In this document: positions 1 to 13,067 of the stretch, in pieces
Position numbering within the stretch: position 1 is the first letter of the stretch
Layout of the letters: the number at the start of each line of letters is the position of its first letter
Source: Sodiomyces alkalinus F11
Lineage: Eukaryota; Ascomycota; Sordariomycetes; Glomerellales; Plectosphaerellaceae
Reading direction: 5' to 3'
Assembly (NCBI RefSeq): GCF_003711515.1
Contig: NW_021167084.1
Location: forward strand, 1,310,399-1,374,398
Length of the DNA stretch: 64,000 nucleotides
The notes under the pieces: generated by a model
The model's database searches: none
What the model was told of the DNA's origin: nothing
What the model saw: only the letters and a program-made list of their open reading frames with translations
Position numbers and translations under genes: made by a program

Positions 1-2289
1 TCGCGCGGTAGGTAGAATAAACTTAAGGAGGCAGAAAAATATCGCGATATTCTAATTAGAATAAAGAAGCGGAAGAGCTAGCGCGGCGCCGTCGATACGA
101 TAGTAGTAGACTAGAAAAGCCTTTAGGCACTATAATACTAGGCCCGGATAATAAGCTACCTACCCCTAAACCTCCTATCTATCCCGCCCCTATAGCGTAG
201 CGCGGGTAGACCAGTCGTGATAATATATAATAGGAAAGCGATAATCCTCGTAAAGAAGTTTTTCCCCCTATTATACCCTATAGAAAGCGGGCGTATCGGC
301 GGCGCGCTAAGAACGGCGGTAATACTACTTATATAAGAGGTTACGGAAAAGGAGGTCTAGTAGGTTATATAATAAATAGTAAAGTGGAAGGCACCTAAGG
401 AGGATAGCCTACTAAACGGATTCCTACTCGTCTATAGCTAACTACTTTATAGACGACTAGTATAACTCTTCTCCGCGAGCCTTAAGGCCGTATATTTCCC
501 GTAATAATACCGTACCATAGACGTAGTAGTGCTTAAGAAACTAGGTAAACTAAAGGAAGCTTACACGATAGCCTTAGGGTAATAACCGATATTACTCTTT
601 AGCGTAATAGGGAAGGTCCTTAAGAAAATAATAATAAGGAGAATCGCGATTATAGCGGAGGAGTACCGACTCCTCCCCACCGGATAGATAAGGAATTAAA
701 GATACTGCGATACGATAATAGCAGTTAGGGCTATTATAAAAGGAGTATACACCGTATAAAAGCGCGGCGGGGCCGTAGCGTAATTAAAGCTCGATATCCA
801 GGGCGCCTTTAATATAGTACTATACTAAAAACTCCTCGAAGTCCTCGCCTAGTACGACTTCCCGGACTAGGTTACGAAATAGACCTAGTTATACCTTATA
901 GCGCGCACGGCGCGCCTACGCTTTAATAGCGATACGGCGTATTAGGTAGAAATCCAGGTAGGAGTCCCTTAGGGATCTCCCCTTTCCCTAATTCTTTTTA
1001 TACTATTTATTAGGACGCTTTACTAAGAACTAATCCGGATACCGCGGGTCGCAGTAATCGGCTTTACCGATAACACAAATATTATAGCCTTTAGACGTAA
1101 TAAGGCCGTACTATAGGCGTACCTTAAACGGGTATAGTAAGTCTACTAAAGCTAGTTACGAAGGAGTAGACTGCGATTTAAGCCACGGAAGTACGAGCTC
1201 CTTTACTTTACGAGAAAACGCGACCCGCTACCGCTTTAATTACGTCTTAAGGGCGTACCGGCGCCATAAGTCACGGAGATAGAGGTCTTAGGGGTTATCC
1301 TTAACTAGAAGCTTATATTCTATCCCTATATCCGGAAAAAAGCTAAACTCCTTACCTAGAAATACGCCCTTACACGCCTTATAGCGTTAGTATAGGGCTA
1401 CCGTATTAGGGATACGCGTAAACTATACTAAATAGTAGTCTGGAGCGCGGTACTATACACGGCCCTAGCCTTCTATATAATAATAGAAAAAGGGGAGAAG
1501 CCGAGCGGAGTATTAAAAGGATTAGCTAGCGAGTAGGCGTAGTATTTACGTATCGTTACCGGAGCGTATCGGGCCATGGCTATAAAGGTAGTTAAGATAA
1601 AGGCGGGGGTCCCCCCCTTTAACTTATACTATAATGCCCTAACCGCGTAAGCGGTATTACGGGTAAAGGGTATTTAGATAGAGTAAGCGATACTTTAGGT
1701 GCGATAAGTAGCCGGAGCGGCTATATAGCGTAGAAGATACGGGGGAGGGGTTAAGCCCTACCTAAGGTCCTAAGGGGTATAAAGGCAGGAAGTTAAGTCC
1801 TGGCTCCTTAGGAGGGAATTAGCCTAGCGCCTCTAAGAGGAATAAGCATACTAGTAGAAGCGTACCTCGCCACGCTAATATAGTAATATAGCTATAGCGT
1901 TAATACCCTAATTCGACTATATAGTGCTTAGGAAGTATAAGGGCCTTATAAAACTATAGAGTTCTATCCTTATATAGATTCGAACGGAGAAAATAGGCCT
2001 TCGCTACTTCCTATTTACGAGAGGAGTGCTTAACGCGGCGACGCCGCGCTACCGGTATACTAATAGATGGCCGGAGATAACGGAGTATATTGCGTTATAG
2101 TGCCGGGATATATTAGGGGAGATATAGGAGCGCCTTACGGCCGATACGGGCGCGCGTCTACTAATAAAACGGGATTAGCTCCTAGCGCTCCGGAGTAAGG
2201 AGACCGCGGGGAAGGTCGCGAAGTGGTTCCTATAAACCGAGCGCCTCCTAGACTTCCGACTAGCACGATAACTAGAATTAGCGGCGTAG
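1..2289 (+). mobile_element. RIP-inactivated LINE (non-LTR retrotransposon) ORF2 remnant, reverse transcriptase to C-terminus
   Basis: Frame 1 reads through from base 1 to about 2289 as a LINE pol protein with no frameshift. It is broken only by TAG/TAA, mostly where Gln (CAG/CAA) or Trp (TGG) is expected. Recognisable blocks are a PISLLSVIGKVLEK-like RT start near 580-640, LLPTGQ at about 670, a DIQGAFDNVL-like block near 790, GVPxGSPLS at 961-987 with x now TAG, and the catalytic YADD-like box at 1063-1080, which now reads FTDNTN, so the second Asp is Asn. Near 2040-2110 there is a Cys/His-containing C-terminal segment, and near 2215-2270 a WFLxTERL-like tail. This order is typical of fungal Tad1/I-like LINEs. 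The N-terminal endonuclease would lie left of the window. The element cannot be active. Confidence 0.88.
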
Positions 2290-5200
2290 TAAAGCCCCCG
2301 TAGCGCTAAAACCTTAAGTATATACACGGGGACGTAAAGACGGCTATAAAGGGAATAAGTAGACGGAGAGTATGGTAAGATATTTATTAATAGCCGCTAT
2401 ACGGCCACGCTACGGGCGCGCTAGGACCCTATTTACTCCTTATTGTCTATATATTTATTAGACTTATCGCTATTGTCGGAGCTAATTACTCTACTATCTA
2501 CTAGGATAACCTTATCCTTACCTTTACTCTTATCCTCGGTGGCTAAGGCTATAGGGTCTCCCGATAAAAGGACAGGGATACTCTATAATACGCGTTAGTA
2601 GCGGGGTTAACGCGGGGGAGACGCGGGAAACTTATAAGGTAGGCGAGGATAAGTTCTAATATCTCGCCGTTATAAGCGTAGCTACTACTATAACTCTACG
2701 GGGGCGTGGCGGCGGGGGCGGCGACTATACTAATACTACTAGCCCGGCGAAAAGCGACGCGGTATGCCCGGAGAGCGCGGGTCTAACGAGTAACCGCCTA
2801 CTTATACTTACAGATATTCTGCGATAGGGTAAGTAACAAGGATATAGCGTATATAGTATAACGGAGAAGGGGAGAACCTATAAAGGGCGTTAGGGCGGCG
2901 CGAGCGGCGGCGGTAACGGTAATAAAGGCGGTAGTAGTATCGTTATAGGGGGGGGGACTTAATAAGAGAATTAGCGGAGCAAGGGCGCAACGGGGGCGTA
3001 CCGGGGATAAACCGGGGCGTAGTAGCTATTACTATAATTACTATTAATATATTTAATATAATAGGCGCTGGCACCTAAATCGGGTTAGTAGATATAGTAT
3101 AGAGCGGGGGCGTAGCGAGGGAGTAACGGGAACGTAACACGATAGGACTATATACTAAGAGGGTTTTAGTATAGAGTAGCCTAGTAGTCTTATACTAGCG
3201 ATATATCGTATAAGGTATAGGGAGATAAGTAGATAGTAGGGGTAACGGCGGACTATACTAGGTTAGAATATAAAGCGGGGGCGTAAAGCGGGTATAACGA
3301 TAATAGGGCGGGGAACTTATAATAGAAGGCTAGGGGGTAGCCGGCCCTTTACCCTTATAGGCGCCGGTACCGGCTCCCCCTTTAGTAATAAAGGTCTTAT
3401 TACTAGATATCTAGAGGGGTAGGAAAGTTAGACCGAGGCGGGCGTTACGGGAGTGGAGCGGGGGCGGCGCGAGGATAGCATAACCCAGGACCCTATTAGA
3501 TCCCCTACTATATAGCCGAACGGCACCGGGGATCCCGCACGGGTATTCTAGGGCCGTACCTATATCGCACCGACCACGTAAAACTTACCTTAAGAATAAT
3601 AGCTTAAAGGAGGAAAAGAGGAAAGGAGGAAAAAAGAGGAAAAGAGGGAGGGTTATAAGAAAAGGGAGCGGCAGATTAGCCTTACGAGTCACCACGCCTT
3701 CTAGGAATAGCAGCCACGCCCGGCCTATACTATAATGCCTTCCCCGGAGAGTATATATAGCGCGAATAAAGGAGGTATATAACTAAATAAGGGCCACTAT
3801 AAATAATAGGTATATAAAGAAAGTTTTAGAATAAATAATAAATAAAGGAAGGAGTAAGGGAGGGGTAGGCGCGCCCCCCCCCCCTATAAAAGGGAGGGAG
3901 GGCATAAAGGGTACCGCGGCGAGGGGAGAATAACCTCGCCGGATCTAGAATAAAGGAAAGGACGGCGGCGAGAGACTATAGCGATAGTGTACCGAGGGCG
4001 TGTACGACTAACACGGCACCTACTAAACTAACTAGCCGACCCCCGTTAGCCACTAGCCCGGAGGTAAGATCCGGTTTTTAAATAACGATAAAAACAGGGC
4101 CGCGGAGCGATACCGTAGCGGCCACGCACGATAGACCTGCTTATATAATAAGAGCGTAGGGGTTTTTATCCATTAACGGTTTCCCCTCGAAAATTAAAGA
4201 AGGACTATTACCTAGGTGGCTAGCCTAGCTTAGCTAAGCGAGAGCAGCGTAATAAATAATAATAATTATTAATTTACCTTTTTTATCTACTCGAGTAATA
4301 AAGTAAGACTTTAACTACCCTAAGGAAATAAGATAATCTACTACTTATAAATAATATACTTAAGGTAATCGGTATTCGTAAGACTAGTATAGATATCTAT
4401 AATAGTTTTCCCTTTATATTCGGCGATAAACTCTTTAAGTTTACTCCACTTAAGGAATACGTTTAACTTAATCGTCGGATTTTTAATCTTTATAAGGACT
4501 CTTATAATCCTATTAATAATAGAAAGGGGGGGCTTTTAAAGGGGGTAGCGGAGGATAAGTGTATATTCTATAGGAAGTTATAATAATCTATAGCGTTATA
4601 TCAAAATCGTATAGAATAAAAAATCTAAACTTAATATTATATTTTCGGATTTAAATTTCCTTAGGACCTCCAATATAAACTTTATCTATTTAGAAAAATT
4701 AGTAGAGAGATCCCGAATCGTTCCTGAATTATTTTTAGGCTATTTTTAGATTTATATACTATATATCCGGCGCTTCCTACGATTCGTCGCGAATAAATAG
4801 TATATCTTATCGGGATTTATTAGCGCGCCGTGTACTATAGGATCTAGACTCTATTTAATAAGATCTAGGTAAGGGTAAAAGATTAATAAAATAATAATAA
4901 AGAGATAGGAATATATCGTGTCGGCTAGGGTTTAAGACTAGTATCGTACACGATATTATTAAAAGTCCGTAAGATACTTTTATTTATTAGGAATAGTTTT
5001 AATAATATAATATATTAAATAGTAATACTTATATAGTAGCCGCTAAAATCTACTATTAGTATACACGTATCTTACGCGTTCGTATAAGTAATCTTTTTAC
5101 TAAATCTTACTTATACTGCCTATACCTATCTTAAACCTATTAGTGATTTATCTTAAGGGTAACTTATATATCTTTTAATTAGTTACCTAATAGCCTTTTT

Positions 5201-6205
5201 CTATAATATAAAGTCTTTTATATCTACGCGTTATTAACTAATTTTATTAAGAAGTCATAGACTAATACGATTATAATAGAAGTCCGTTATAGGTAGATAT
5301 TAACACGCTTTACTACCTTAATAAGGGTATATATAATGGAAAACTAAAGCGTCTCTAAGCGTAGCGCTTATAATACGCGATATAGGATACTTTTAAGCTA
5401 TCTTATACTAGATCTATGTTAGGTTAAGTTAATAATTATAATATAGATAACGAAAAAAGGAATAACCTACTACTTTCTATAAAGTACTTTTCTCCTTATT
5501 ACTTAAAACGTCCGCTAGAATAATAAATACTATACCCGTAATATAGCTTTTAGGTATCTCGAGTATCCTAGCTATATATAGGATTTTATTAACTTTTATA
5601 GCTTAAAAGCTAAGGGTAAGTTTACTATTAGTATAAATAGAAGTAAAGATTAGGATTAGGTTATTTTAGACTTCTAATAGAATCTAATCTATATTAGTAA
5701 AAGAAACTAGAAAGTATAAATTAATAGATATATACCTATTATACTTTATTCCTTCGGATTATATCTCTCGTAGGTCGACGATTCGGGTATAGTCTATATA
5801 AATATAGTCTTAGATTCTTATTCTTAAGAAATCTTAGATTATAAAAATCGTCTTCTTAATATTCTGGCTCCGGTAGCTTGTTATATTACTAAATCTTACC
5901 TTAAGGATCTATTTCCGAATCGAAATTTATAATATCCGTCTCTAGAAACGTTTCCGAATCGTTTCCTAGCTATTTCACGTCACCACTATCTTAATTTATT
6001 TATCTTCTCGCTATATTACCCCTTAATTATCTACCCCTTTATTAAGGCCTAACGCTTACTTAAGGTATCCACGTATATTATTTAATCTAGCACTAACCAC
6101 CCCTTACACCTACCCTTAGCTTAACTTTTCGCCCTACTCGCCCTATACCTACCCTTAGCTTAGCCTCCGAGTTTAATATTAGTTTATCTATAACCACCTA
6201 TTCAT
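2290..6205. repeat. RIP-mutated repeat DNA, elements not identified
   Basis: CpA and TpG are nearly absent and TpA is very common, as in the LINE to the left, while CpG persists. The first part (to about 4200) keeps a fair amount of G and C, with G-rich stretches between 2580 and 3600. The second part (about 4250-6200) is strongly AT-rich. No open frame of 60 codons exists on either strand. On the minus strand about 5990 to 5100 reads as long stretches with scattered stops, as expected of a mutated coding region, but I could not assign a family. It is probably one or more further transposon copies. Normal dinucleotide use resumes near 6205-6240. Confidence 0.75.
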
Positions 6206-7702
6206 AGGTACTATAAGCCTGCTTGAACCTTGGCATTTCATTTCTGTCGCACGTTAAATAGCACTTGAATAATTAACTTAGTAGAGCAGAAATCTCGTGT
6301 GTATATATTATCTTAAGTTATATCTAGGAAAGTCTCTTATGCCCTTAACTTAGGTGGTAAAGACTCTGTTATGGGTACTAAGTCATTTAGATCCCATCCG
6401 GTCTTTTCCGGTATCCGCCCCTGTTATATCCGAAGCCCTTAGTCATAGCGTGGATCTGTCGTATCTCCAAAATGTACCACTACGCCAAAAGGGAATTCCT
6501 ATGTCTTGTACATAGGGCTCATTTGAGTGCTTATATTCAATGCGACAGGATCCCCCCTGGATCCCCTATGGACCACGTCGTGGTCCGTGTGCCCATGCGA
6601 CAATTTCGCGCCAAGTTCTCTGTCCGCTTCTCTACCTTACCTTATGGTGAGACGCTACCAGGCTTGCCTCCGCCCCCCTGCATTTAGCAGGCTCCGGCAC
6701 GATGCAGGGAAACACTGGGTACCTGCGTTATCGCGGCCAAAGCAGTACAGGTACTTCTCCACGGATGATCGTCGCGTTCGACCAAGTGGTAGATTCGCCA
6801 TATTAGCCGGCTCGACCAAGGTATATATACATACTGTTAGAGATAAGGAAAGGACGAGTGGGAAACACATAATCTTTGGAAGGAAAGAAAGAGAGGTCAA
6901 TGCTTCGGGGGAGTCCCTTCTCTTTTCCGCTCAGTCCTCCGAAATGGAAAGAAAGATGGGAGAAGTTGCCCCTGACTGATTATGGGATACGTTGTAGGTA
7001 CCTTACGTTGTACGTACCCGTACCTGTTGGAGGGCCCTTCGCACAGACCCAAGACGCGAGTCGCAGCGTGTGCAAATTACTCGTGTCCAATCTTACGATT
7101 TATGCCTTGTACGAAGTATTAATGACTTGGTGATGACTTCGTGCTTGGTACTGCTTGTTTTGTTTTCTCTTAATACGTTTATATTAATGCATTGCCATTG
7201 CCATATCATCCTCGAAAAAGCTACCTTACCTTACTGTACAAAGGTAATTCCCATTCAACCTCCCTTGCACTTTCCCCCCTTCCACTTTGCACTTCCCCTA
7301 ATTTTCCTCTTCCACATCTGCCCTTTTTGCATTTCTCTCCGTCCTTTTTATGTAATGCAGAACCTCTTCTTTTCTCCACTCGATTTTTATGCTCGCCATC
7401 ACGTCCCCTTTCCTTTGCATGCCCCATATCCCCATATCATATCTCGGCAAAGCCACTGCATGCAGCCCGTACTTGTAGACCATCCACCATCGACCATCCA
7501 CCAGCCCAATCTTCTCGAACGACCCCCAAGCTGCTTTAGCTTCGAACCGTTTGCTAAAGGGTAGCACGAGTGTGACGCCACACCGGACCAGCGCAGCAAC
7601 GAGAGAGCAATAGTGAGACCGAGACCCTCCGATCTTCATTTCGGTGCACCCCATTGCTCAGTGCCCATTACCCATCGCCCATTGTTCTGGGCACTGGCAC
7701 AA
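6206..7702 (+). other. Intergenic DNA and probable promoter/5' leader of the Sec7 gene
   Basis: CpA and TpG return within a few tens of bases, so this is unique DNA next to the RIP block. Short open frames exist but none resembles a known protein. Pyrimidine-rich runs at about 7240-7440 look like a fungal core promoter/leader. A GTACGAAGTA palindrome half lies at 7109-7118. Confidence 0.5.
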
Positions 7703-7711
7703 ATGAAATGA
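7703..7711 (+). promoter_or_regulatory. Two-codon upstream ORF overlapping the Sec7 start codon
   Basis: ATG AAA TGA at 7703-7711 ends in a TGA that overlaps the main ATG at 7708-7710 (ATGA). A scanning ribosome would meet this uORF first, so it could lower translation or feed reinitiation. That role is inferred. It holds only if the mRNA starts upstream and is not spliced here. Confidence 0.45.
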
Positions 7712-10700
7712 CGCGAAACCCGTTGGCTTCTTCTTCGACCTCAGCCCCGACCTCCTCGTCTTCCACCGCCATCCCGTCTTCGTTCTCGTCTTCGTCGTCA
7801 CCCTGGGCCAAACCGGGGAAACAAACAAATTCCTCCACTTTTGCGACAAACATACCAGGAACGGGCAGAAGCACGAGCACAGGCACAGGCCCAGGCACTC
7901 GCCCAGGCACAGGCACAGGCCCAGGCACAGGCCCAGGCACATCCACTGCCAATCCAACAACCCTCAACGCTGCCAACACCGCCGCCAATCATCAACGCCG
8001 TCGACGTGGCCCCGACCTCAACATCGACACGTATTCTTCCCATCCACGACGCCATATCCTCCCTCTCGCTTCCCCGAACAACAGATCCGCCAGCCATTCC
8101 AATAAACCGCCGCTACCATCCCATATCTCCGCTGTTGGCACCGGTGGTTCTTATTCGGCTTCCCACTCCTCCTCGGTAAACAATTCGACTACCGACAAGT
8201 CCACCCCCCGGGGCCCCAGCCTGCCCGCTCCCTCAACCGCCCGTCATGCCTACGATTGCTTCCTAGAAACACCTACGCCTACGCCTGTCGAGCCGGACAT
8301 GTCCGACAAGGAAAACGATAACGCCTATTCCACCTCGGACGAGTCAAACGGCCCTTCCCCTTTCAGGGACTCCCACGACCTGTCCCTACCCGCGAGACAG
8401 GTTACACGCGATTCTCTTATGTCTAATATGCTTCTGTCTCTCGACCAATTCTCTTCCATACAAGATATTTCTTCTACCGCCCGTCGATTCCAATACGACC
8501 CTCTCCTTTTCCACAATCAACAACCACCAGCCTCCCCTTCGGCCAATCCCTCCCACCAACTCGACGGCCCGGATCATCCTCTTCCCCGAGCCAGCGCTTC
8601 ACGCGACCGAGACCGACGTGGAGGTCACACCCACGCCCACGCCCACGCCCACGCCCACTCCTACAACTACAGCTCCGACCTCGACAATCCCATAGCCGAC
8701 GACTCGAGCCGTTACTCCAGCCAGGGCTCGCGTGGCCGCCGCAGCAACAGTAGCTCCAACTTCCCGTCCGGCCTCGCTCGCATTAGTAGCCTACGGGACG
8801 CCTCCCATCGGTCCTCCCCCGCTTCACCTCACCGTCCTCTGCACTCGCGTGGTGGCAGAGGCAGCAAAGGCAGCAGCAGCGTCAACAGCATCGACGCCGC
8901 CGGCTACCCCCACGCTCCGGGAGGCCAGCGCCGGGTCCACGACTTGGGTCACCGCTCCTCGAGTTTCGATTACGGCCACCGTCCTGCCACCACCCTACCC
9001 CTGCCTCAACCGCGACAGCAACAACAAATCCATCACCAACAGACCGCCCACCCCACGTCTAACTGGCCAGCCCACTTTTCCGACACCTTCCTCGCCGACG
9101 ACTACGACGACGCAGCCCCTACTCCTACCATCCCCGCCGGTCCCCGACGCATCCCTGCCCTCTCGACCTCGGCTTCCAATCCTTCCTTTGCCCGCCCGCC
9201 GCCTACCGAGATTCCCGTCCCCCGACCACCCACCGCCACCGCCACCGCCACCGCCCCCGATCGCAAACGCTCGCCTCGCTCGGGACGGAGCATGTCTATG
9301 GGCCGCAAACCCGAAACCCAATACCGGAAAAACATGGCCCACGACCCCATGCCTCAGAAATCCCCGGCGCCTGTGTTTGCCGACATGGACTCGGCCCCGG
9401 CCCCTCACGTCGGGTACGAGAAGACAAAGGAGCCCGTGCACCCTGCCGCCTCCTCGCCCCCAACGCTGCCCGTCGCACAAACGAAGGATAAGCCTGGCTT
9501 TTTTAGGAGAGTTTTCGGCTCCTCCCGGAACAATGCCGCAAACAACCCGACGTCGACGCGTCCTCCGCCCGCCGCCGTCCGTACCGACAGCAGCCTGCCC
9601 AATGCCACTGCGACCCTGTCCAAATCAGAGTCCACACCGCCTTCGCGTGACCACTCCACGTCCCATTCGCATCATGGCGTCCTGCAGAAGAAGCCGTCAT
9701 CGTTTTTCAGGAGGCGGAAGAAGTCCTTTGCCGAGGAATCACCACCCGTTCCCGCCACACCCGTCATCACCAGCGACAGACCGCCCGTTCCTCCCATAGA
9801 GCCTCGCTTCCAGCTGCTGCCCGACGAGGACGTGCTGGCAGACGACCAACCCGTGCCCAGTCCCGTGAGCAGCCTGAGAAAGGTTATGAACCCTTACCTC
9901 AAAGCTAGTCCGATGACCCCAGCGGGGGAGCCGCACCCGTTCCACACTTCTGTCGAGAACGCCGCCGACTCGGCACCGGAAGCGGTCGAGACGCCTGAAC
10001 CCGAATCTCGTGAATACAAGCGCTCCTTCTCTCCCGATTACGAGCCGAGCCCCAACGCTCGTATCCGTAAAGTTAAGCCCGAGTCACGCGATGGGGACGA
10101 AGGGGATGGTCACGACATGAACCGCCAAGCCCAACGCGAACTCGAACGAGAATCCGAATCTCAACATGACCACAAGTTCCCGGCAGAGACCCCAACGCGC
10201 CGTCCGCCTAACATCCCCAAGCCCACGGGCCACAGGAGCGACTCGTTCCTTAATCTCGAGGGATCCGACGATAATGAAGGAGATCCGGACTGGAGAAACA
10301 ATCTCAGGTCCAGAAACGAAAAAGCGAGGACCCCGACCGGGGAGCCCTCTGGCGAGGAGTCACCATCCTTATCGCCAAAGGGGCAGAGGAAGAACAGCAC
10401 CAACGGTGCTGGCATGTCGATGTCGAGCCAGAACCCGGCCGGGACGGCAGACGCGAACACCAAGAGACGGTCTACCCTCGTTCTACCCATCGAGGGTGCC
10501 CAGTCCGAAATGAATACCCCCACCGTCCATATCGAGGACAGCTCCGCATCGCCACCAAGTACGGCAGCCAAAGGGACGCCGTTCGACGAACCCGACTTCG
10601 TCGTGGGCGATCCTACAGACGATGACCGTCAGAAGGCTCAGAAGATCTTTGACGGCCACGAGGACTACATACAAAAAGACAAAGCCGCTGCCTGGATGGG

Positions 10701-13067
10701 TGAGGAGGGCCCCATTCGCCAACGGACCCTCCGTGCCTACATGGATCTGTACGACTTCACCAACAAGAGCATCGTGCAGGGCCTCCGTCTGGTCTGCGAA
10801 CGTCTGGTCTTCCGGGCCGAGACCCAGCAGGTGGACCGGATTCTTGTCGCTTTTTCCAGGCGCTGGTGCGAATGCAACCCTAACCACGGCTTTAAGGCTA
10901 CCGGTATGTTGGGCTTCAGGCAACTGTCTCTCCTCCAACCTTGCTCTTCATCCCAGCTTCAGCCATTTTCTCGATTTTTTTTTTCGATCGGGACTAACCA
11001 TAAAGTGACGCAGACGTCGTGCATACCATATGTTACTCTATCATGCTCCTCAACACCGACTTGCATATCGCCGATATCGAGCAAAAGATGACGCGAAGTC
11101 AGTTTGTCAGGAACACCATGACCACCATCACACAAGCGGCGACCGAGGCGGCTCCCAAGGCCTTCAGACGTCCCAGTCTTTTGACCGAGAAGAACGAGCA
11201 TCTGGCAACGGAAAATCCTCGAGGGTCGACCGAAGAGCGATCCAACCGATTCTCCTTCAGGCCCGCCCCGAGACGAGATATTAGCACCGACGAAGCGGAG
11301 AGAGAACACGACACAGACAGCTGTGGTCCTCTCGTCAAGGTCGCCTTCGATGGAACTCTTCGCGCGTGGGAGGCACAAGTTGAGCTCGTCCTGAAGGACA
11401 TCTACGCCTCGATTCGTGACGAACGGCTGCCCCTTTTCGGCGCGGCCCCCGAACCTCAGCGGGGTCCCCCTGGTGGCCTGTCGGTCATGGGCATGCTGAA
11501 GCGGTCCCCGAGCGTGCTCAGCAAGGCGCCCTCGGAAAGCCAGACGTCCCTTCGCGGTTGCATCGCCGAGTCCACGCGAAGCGGCACGGGACGCTTCTCT
11601 TCCAAAAGCCGGTCCAGGCCTCGTCTAGCGAACCCCGGGTTTTCCTCGTCGCGGACGAGCTTTGACGACGGCAATTCCCTCTGGAGTCCGGCGTCGTCTT
11701 CGGCTACGTGGAGTCGATACTCCCTCGGACGTACGCAAACGTCCATGTCGGTGGACTCGTTTGGTGGTAGCGCTCTGGGTGGTGGATTCCAACAGTCGAT
11801 TGGATTCGCCAATGCTCTCAGTCAAGCCATCATCCGCGACGACGCAAGCAGCAGCCACGGCCACGGTCTCGGCCCGGCACCGTCGGCGATGAGCGACGAG
11901 GCCAAGGCTACCCTGCTCGACGACGAGTCGCTCGAGCTGTCCGGCCCACCGTGGGTGAAAGAGGGCATGGTCACGCACAAGCACCATCTCGACGGCGTCG
12001 ACAAGAAGGCCAAAGACAGGAACTGGACCGAAGTCTTCGCCGTCGTGCAAAAGGGGCAGATGAGCCTCTTCTCTTTCTCGCCGAACAAGTCGCTCGGTCG
12101 CAAGAGCCGGGCGGCCCGTAATGCGGCCAAGGCTAACCCAGCGGGCGTGGTGGGAGGCGGCAACTGGCAGGAGAACGCGACCAACCTGGCCACATTTAAT
12201 CTGCGACAGACGCTGGCCTCGGCCCTGCCGTCGCCCGGTTACTCCCGCAGTCGGCCGTACGTCTGGGCGCTCAGCCTACCCACGGGCGCCGTCCATCTGT
12301 TCCAGGTCGGGACACCCGAGATCAGCAAGGAGTTCGTGACGACTGCCAATTACTGGAGCGCTCGACTCAGCACGCATCCTCTGGTCGGTGGTATCAGCAA
12401 CGTCGAGTACGGATGGAGCGATTCCATCGTCAACAACGCTCTGGTGGCGGCCATTAACGAGTCCACCGGAAACCAGCCCCCGAGTACCCGGTCCTCTCGC
12501 CGTGGTAGCGTGGCGACCGCGCACCACCGGAACAACAGCAGCGGCAATGCCAATGGTGCTGTCGCTGTCACGGCCCAGGGACGAAGCAGCATGCAGTCCA
12601 GCAGCCGCAGCCTGCGGTCGGCGTCGTTCGACTACGGCTTCAGCCCGTCCTACACGAGCCGCGGCGGGAAGCTACCGGGGGACCGCATTCCCGTCTCGGA
12701 GTGGACGGCGCCGGCGCAGAGCATGCGGCCATCGAACCTGTCGGAAAGGGAACAGCTCGCATCGCTCATGGCGTATGTCAAGGGCATCGAGGAGGAGCTG
12801 TTGGCGCACAACAAGCTGCGGAGCCCGATGCTGCTGGCGTTCACGCCGCGCAGCCATAGTGCCAACAAGGCCATGGCCAACTGGGAGCGCAAGAGCTCGT
12901 ACCTGCTCCGGGAGAGCGTCAAGTTCCGGACGTACGTCGACTGCCTCCAGCAGGCCGAGGCGCGGCGGGCCGAGATTTACGCGGAACGAGAGCTCGCGCA
13001 GCGGGCGGCGCGGGGCGAGCTTAGCGATGAGGAGGTGGAGGGCCATGGCGACGTGACGTTACCCTGA
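7708..13067 (+). CDS. EFA6/Yel1-type Arf guanine nucleotide exchange factor (Sec7-PH)
   Basis: Two exons, 7708-10903 and 11014-13067 (intron GTATGT...CAG with a CTAAC branch point), encode 1749 residues. Residues 1 to about 970 are low-complexity, Ser/Pro-rich and probably disordered, with Gly-Thr-Pro and His-Ala repeats. The Sec7 domain spans about 974-1101. Its glutamic finger is E1038 in FRAETQQVD, and the second motif, LLNTDLH, follows the intron. A PH domain lies at about 1378-1520 (WVKEGMVTHKHHL start). A helical tail at about 1641-1735 matches the Sec7-PH-coiled-coil order of EFA6/PSD and yeast Yel1, which activate Arf6/Arf3 at the plasma membrane. The ATG at 7708 was chosen because the frame upstream offers only non-ATG starts. 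Function is inferred from domains; the order is diagnostic. Confidence 0.9.
7878..7950 (+). repeat. Coding tandem repeat (CAGGCACAGGCC-like units)
   Basis: Imperfect 6/12-bp units encode Gly-Thr-Gly-Pro repeats in the disordered N-terminus of the Sec7 protein. The length is likely to vary between strains, as it stays in frame. Confidence 0.8.
8630..8660 (+). repeat. Coding hexanucleotide repeat (CACGCC)n
   Basis: About five CACGCC units encode an alternating His-Ala tract in the N-terminal region of the Sec7 protein. Confidence 0.85.

Noticed and set aside
2580..3600. G-rich stretch as a tandem repeat array
   Set aside because: GCGGGGGCG-like strings recur but with irregular spacing; no defined unit.
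8732..9799. Long frame of 355 codons on the plus strand
   Set aside because: Shadow of the Sec7 gene in another frame; Pro/Thr/Arg-rich composition follows from its codon bias.
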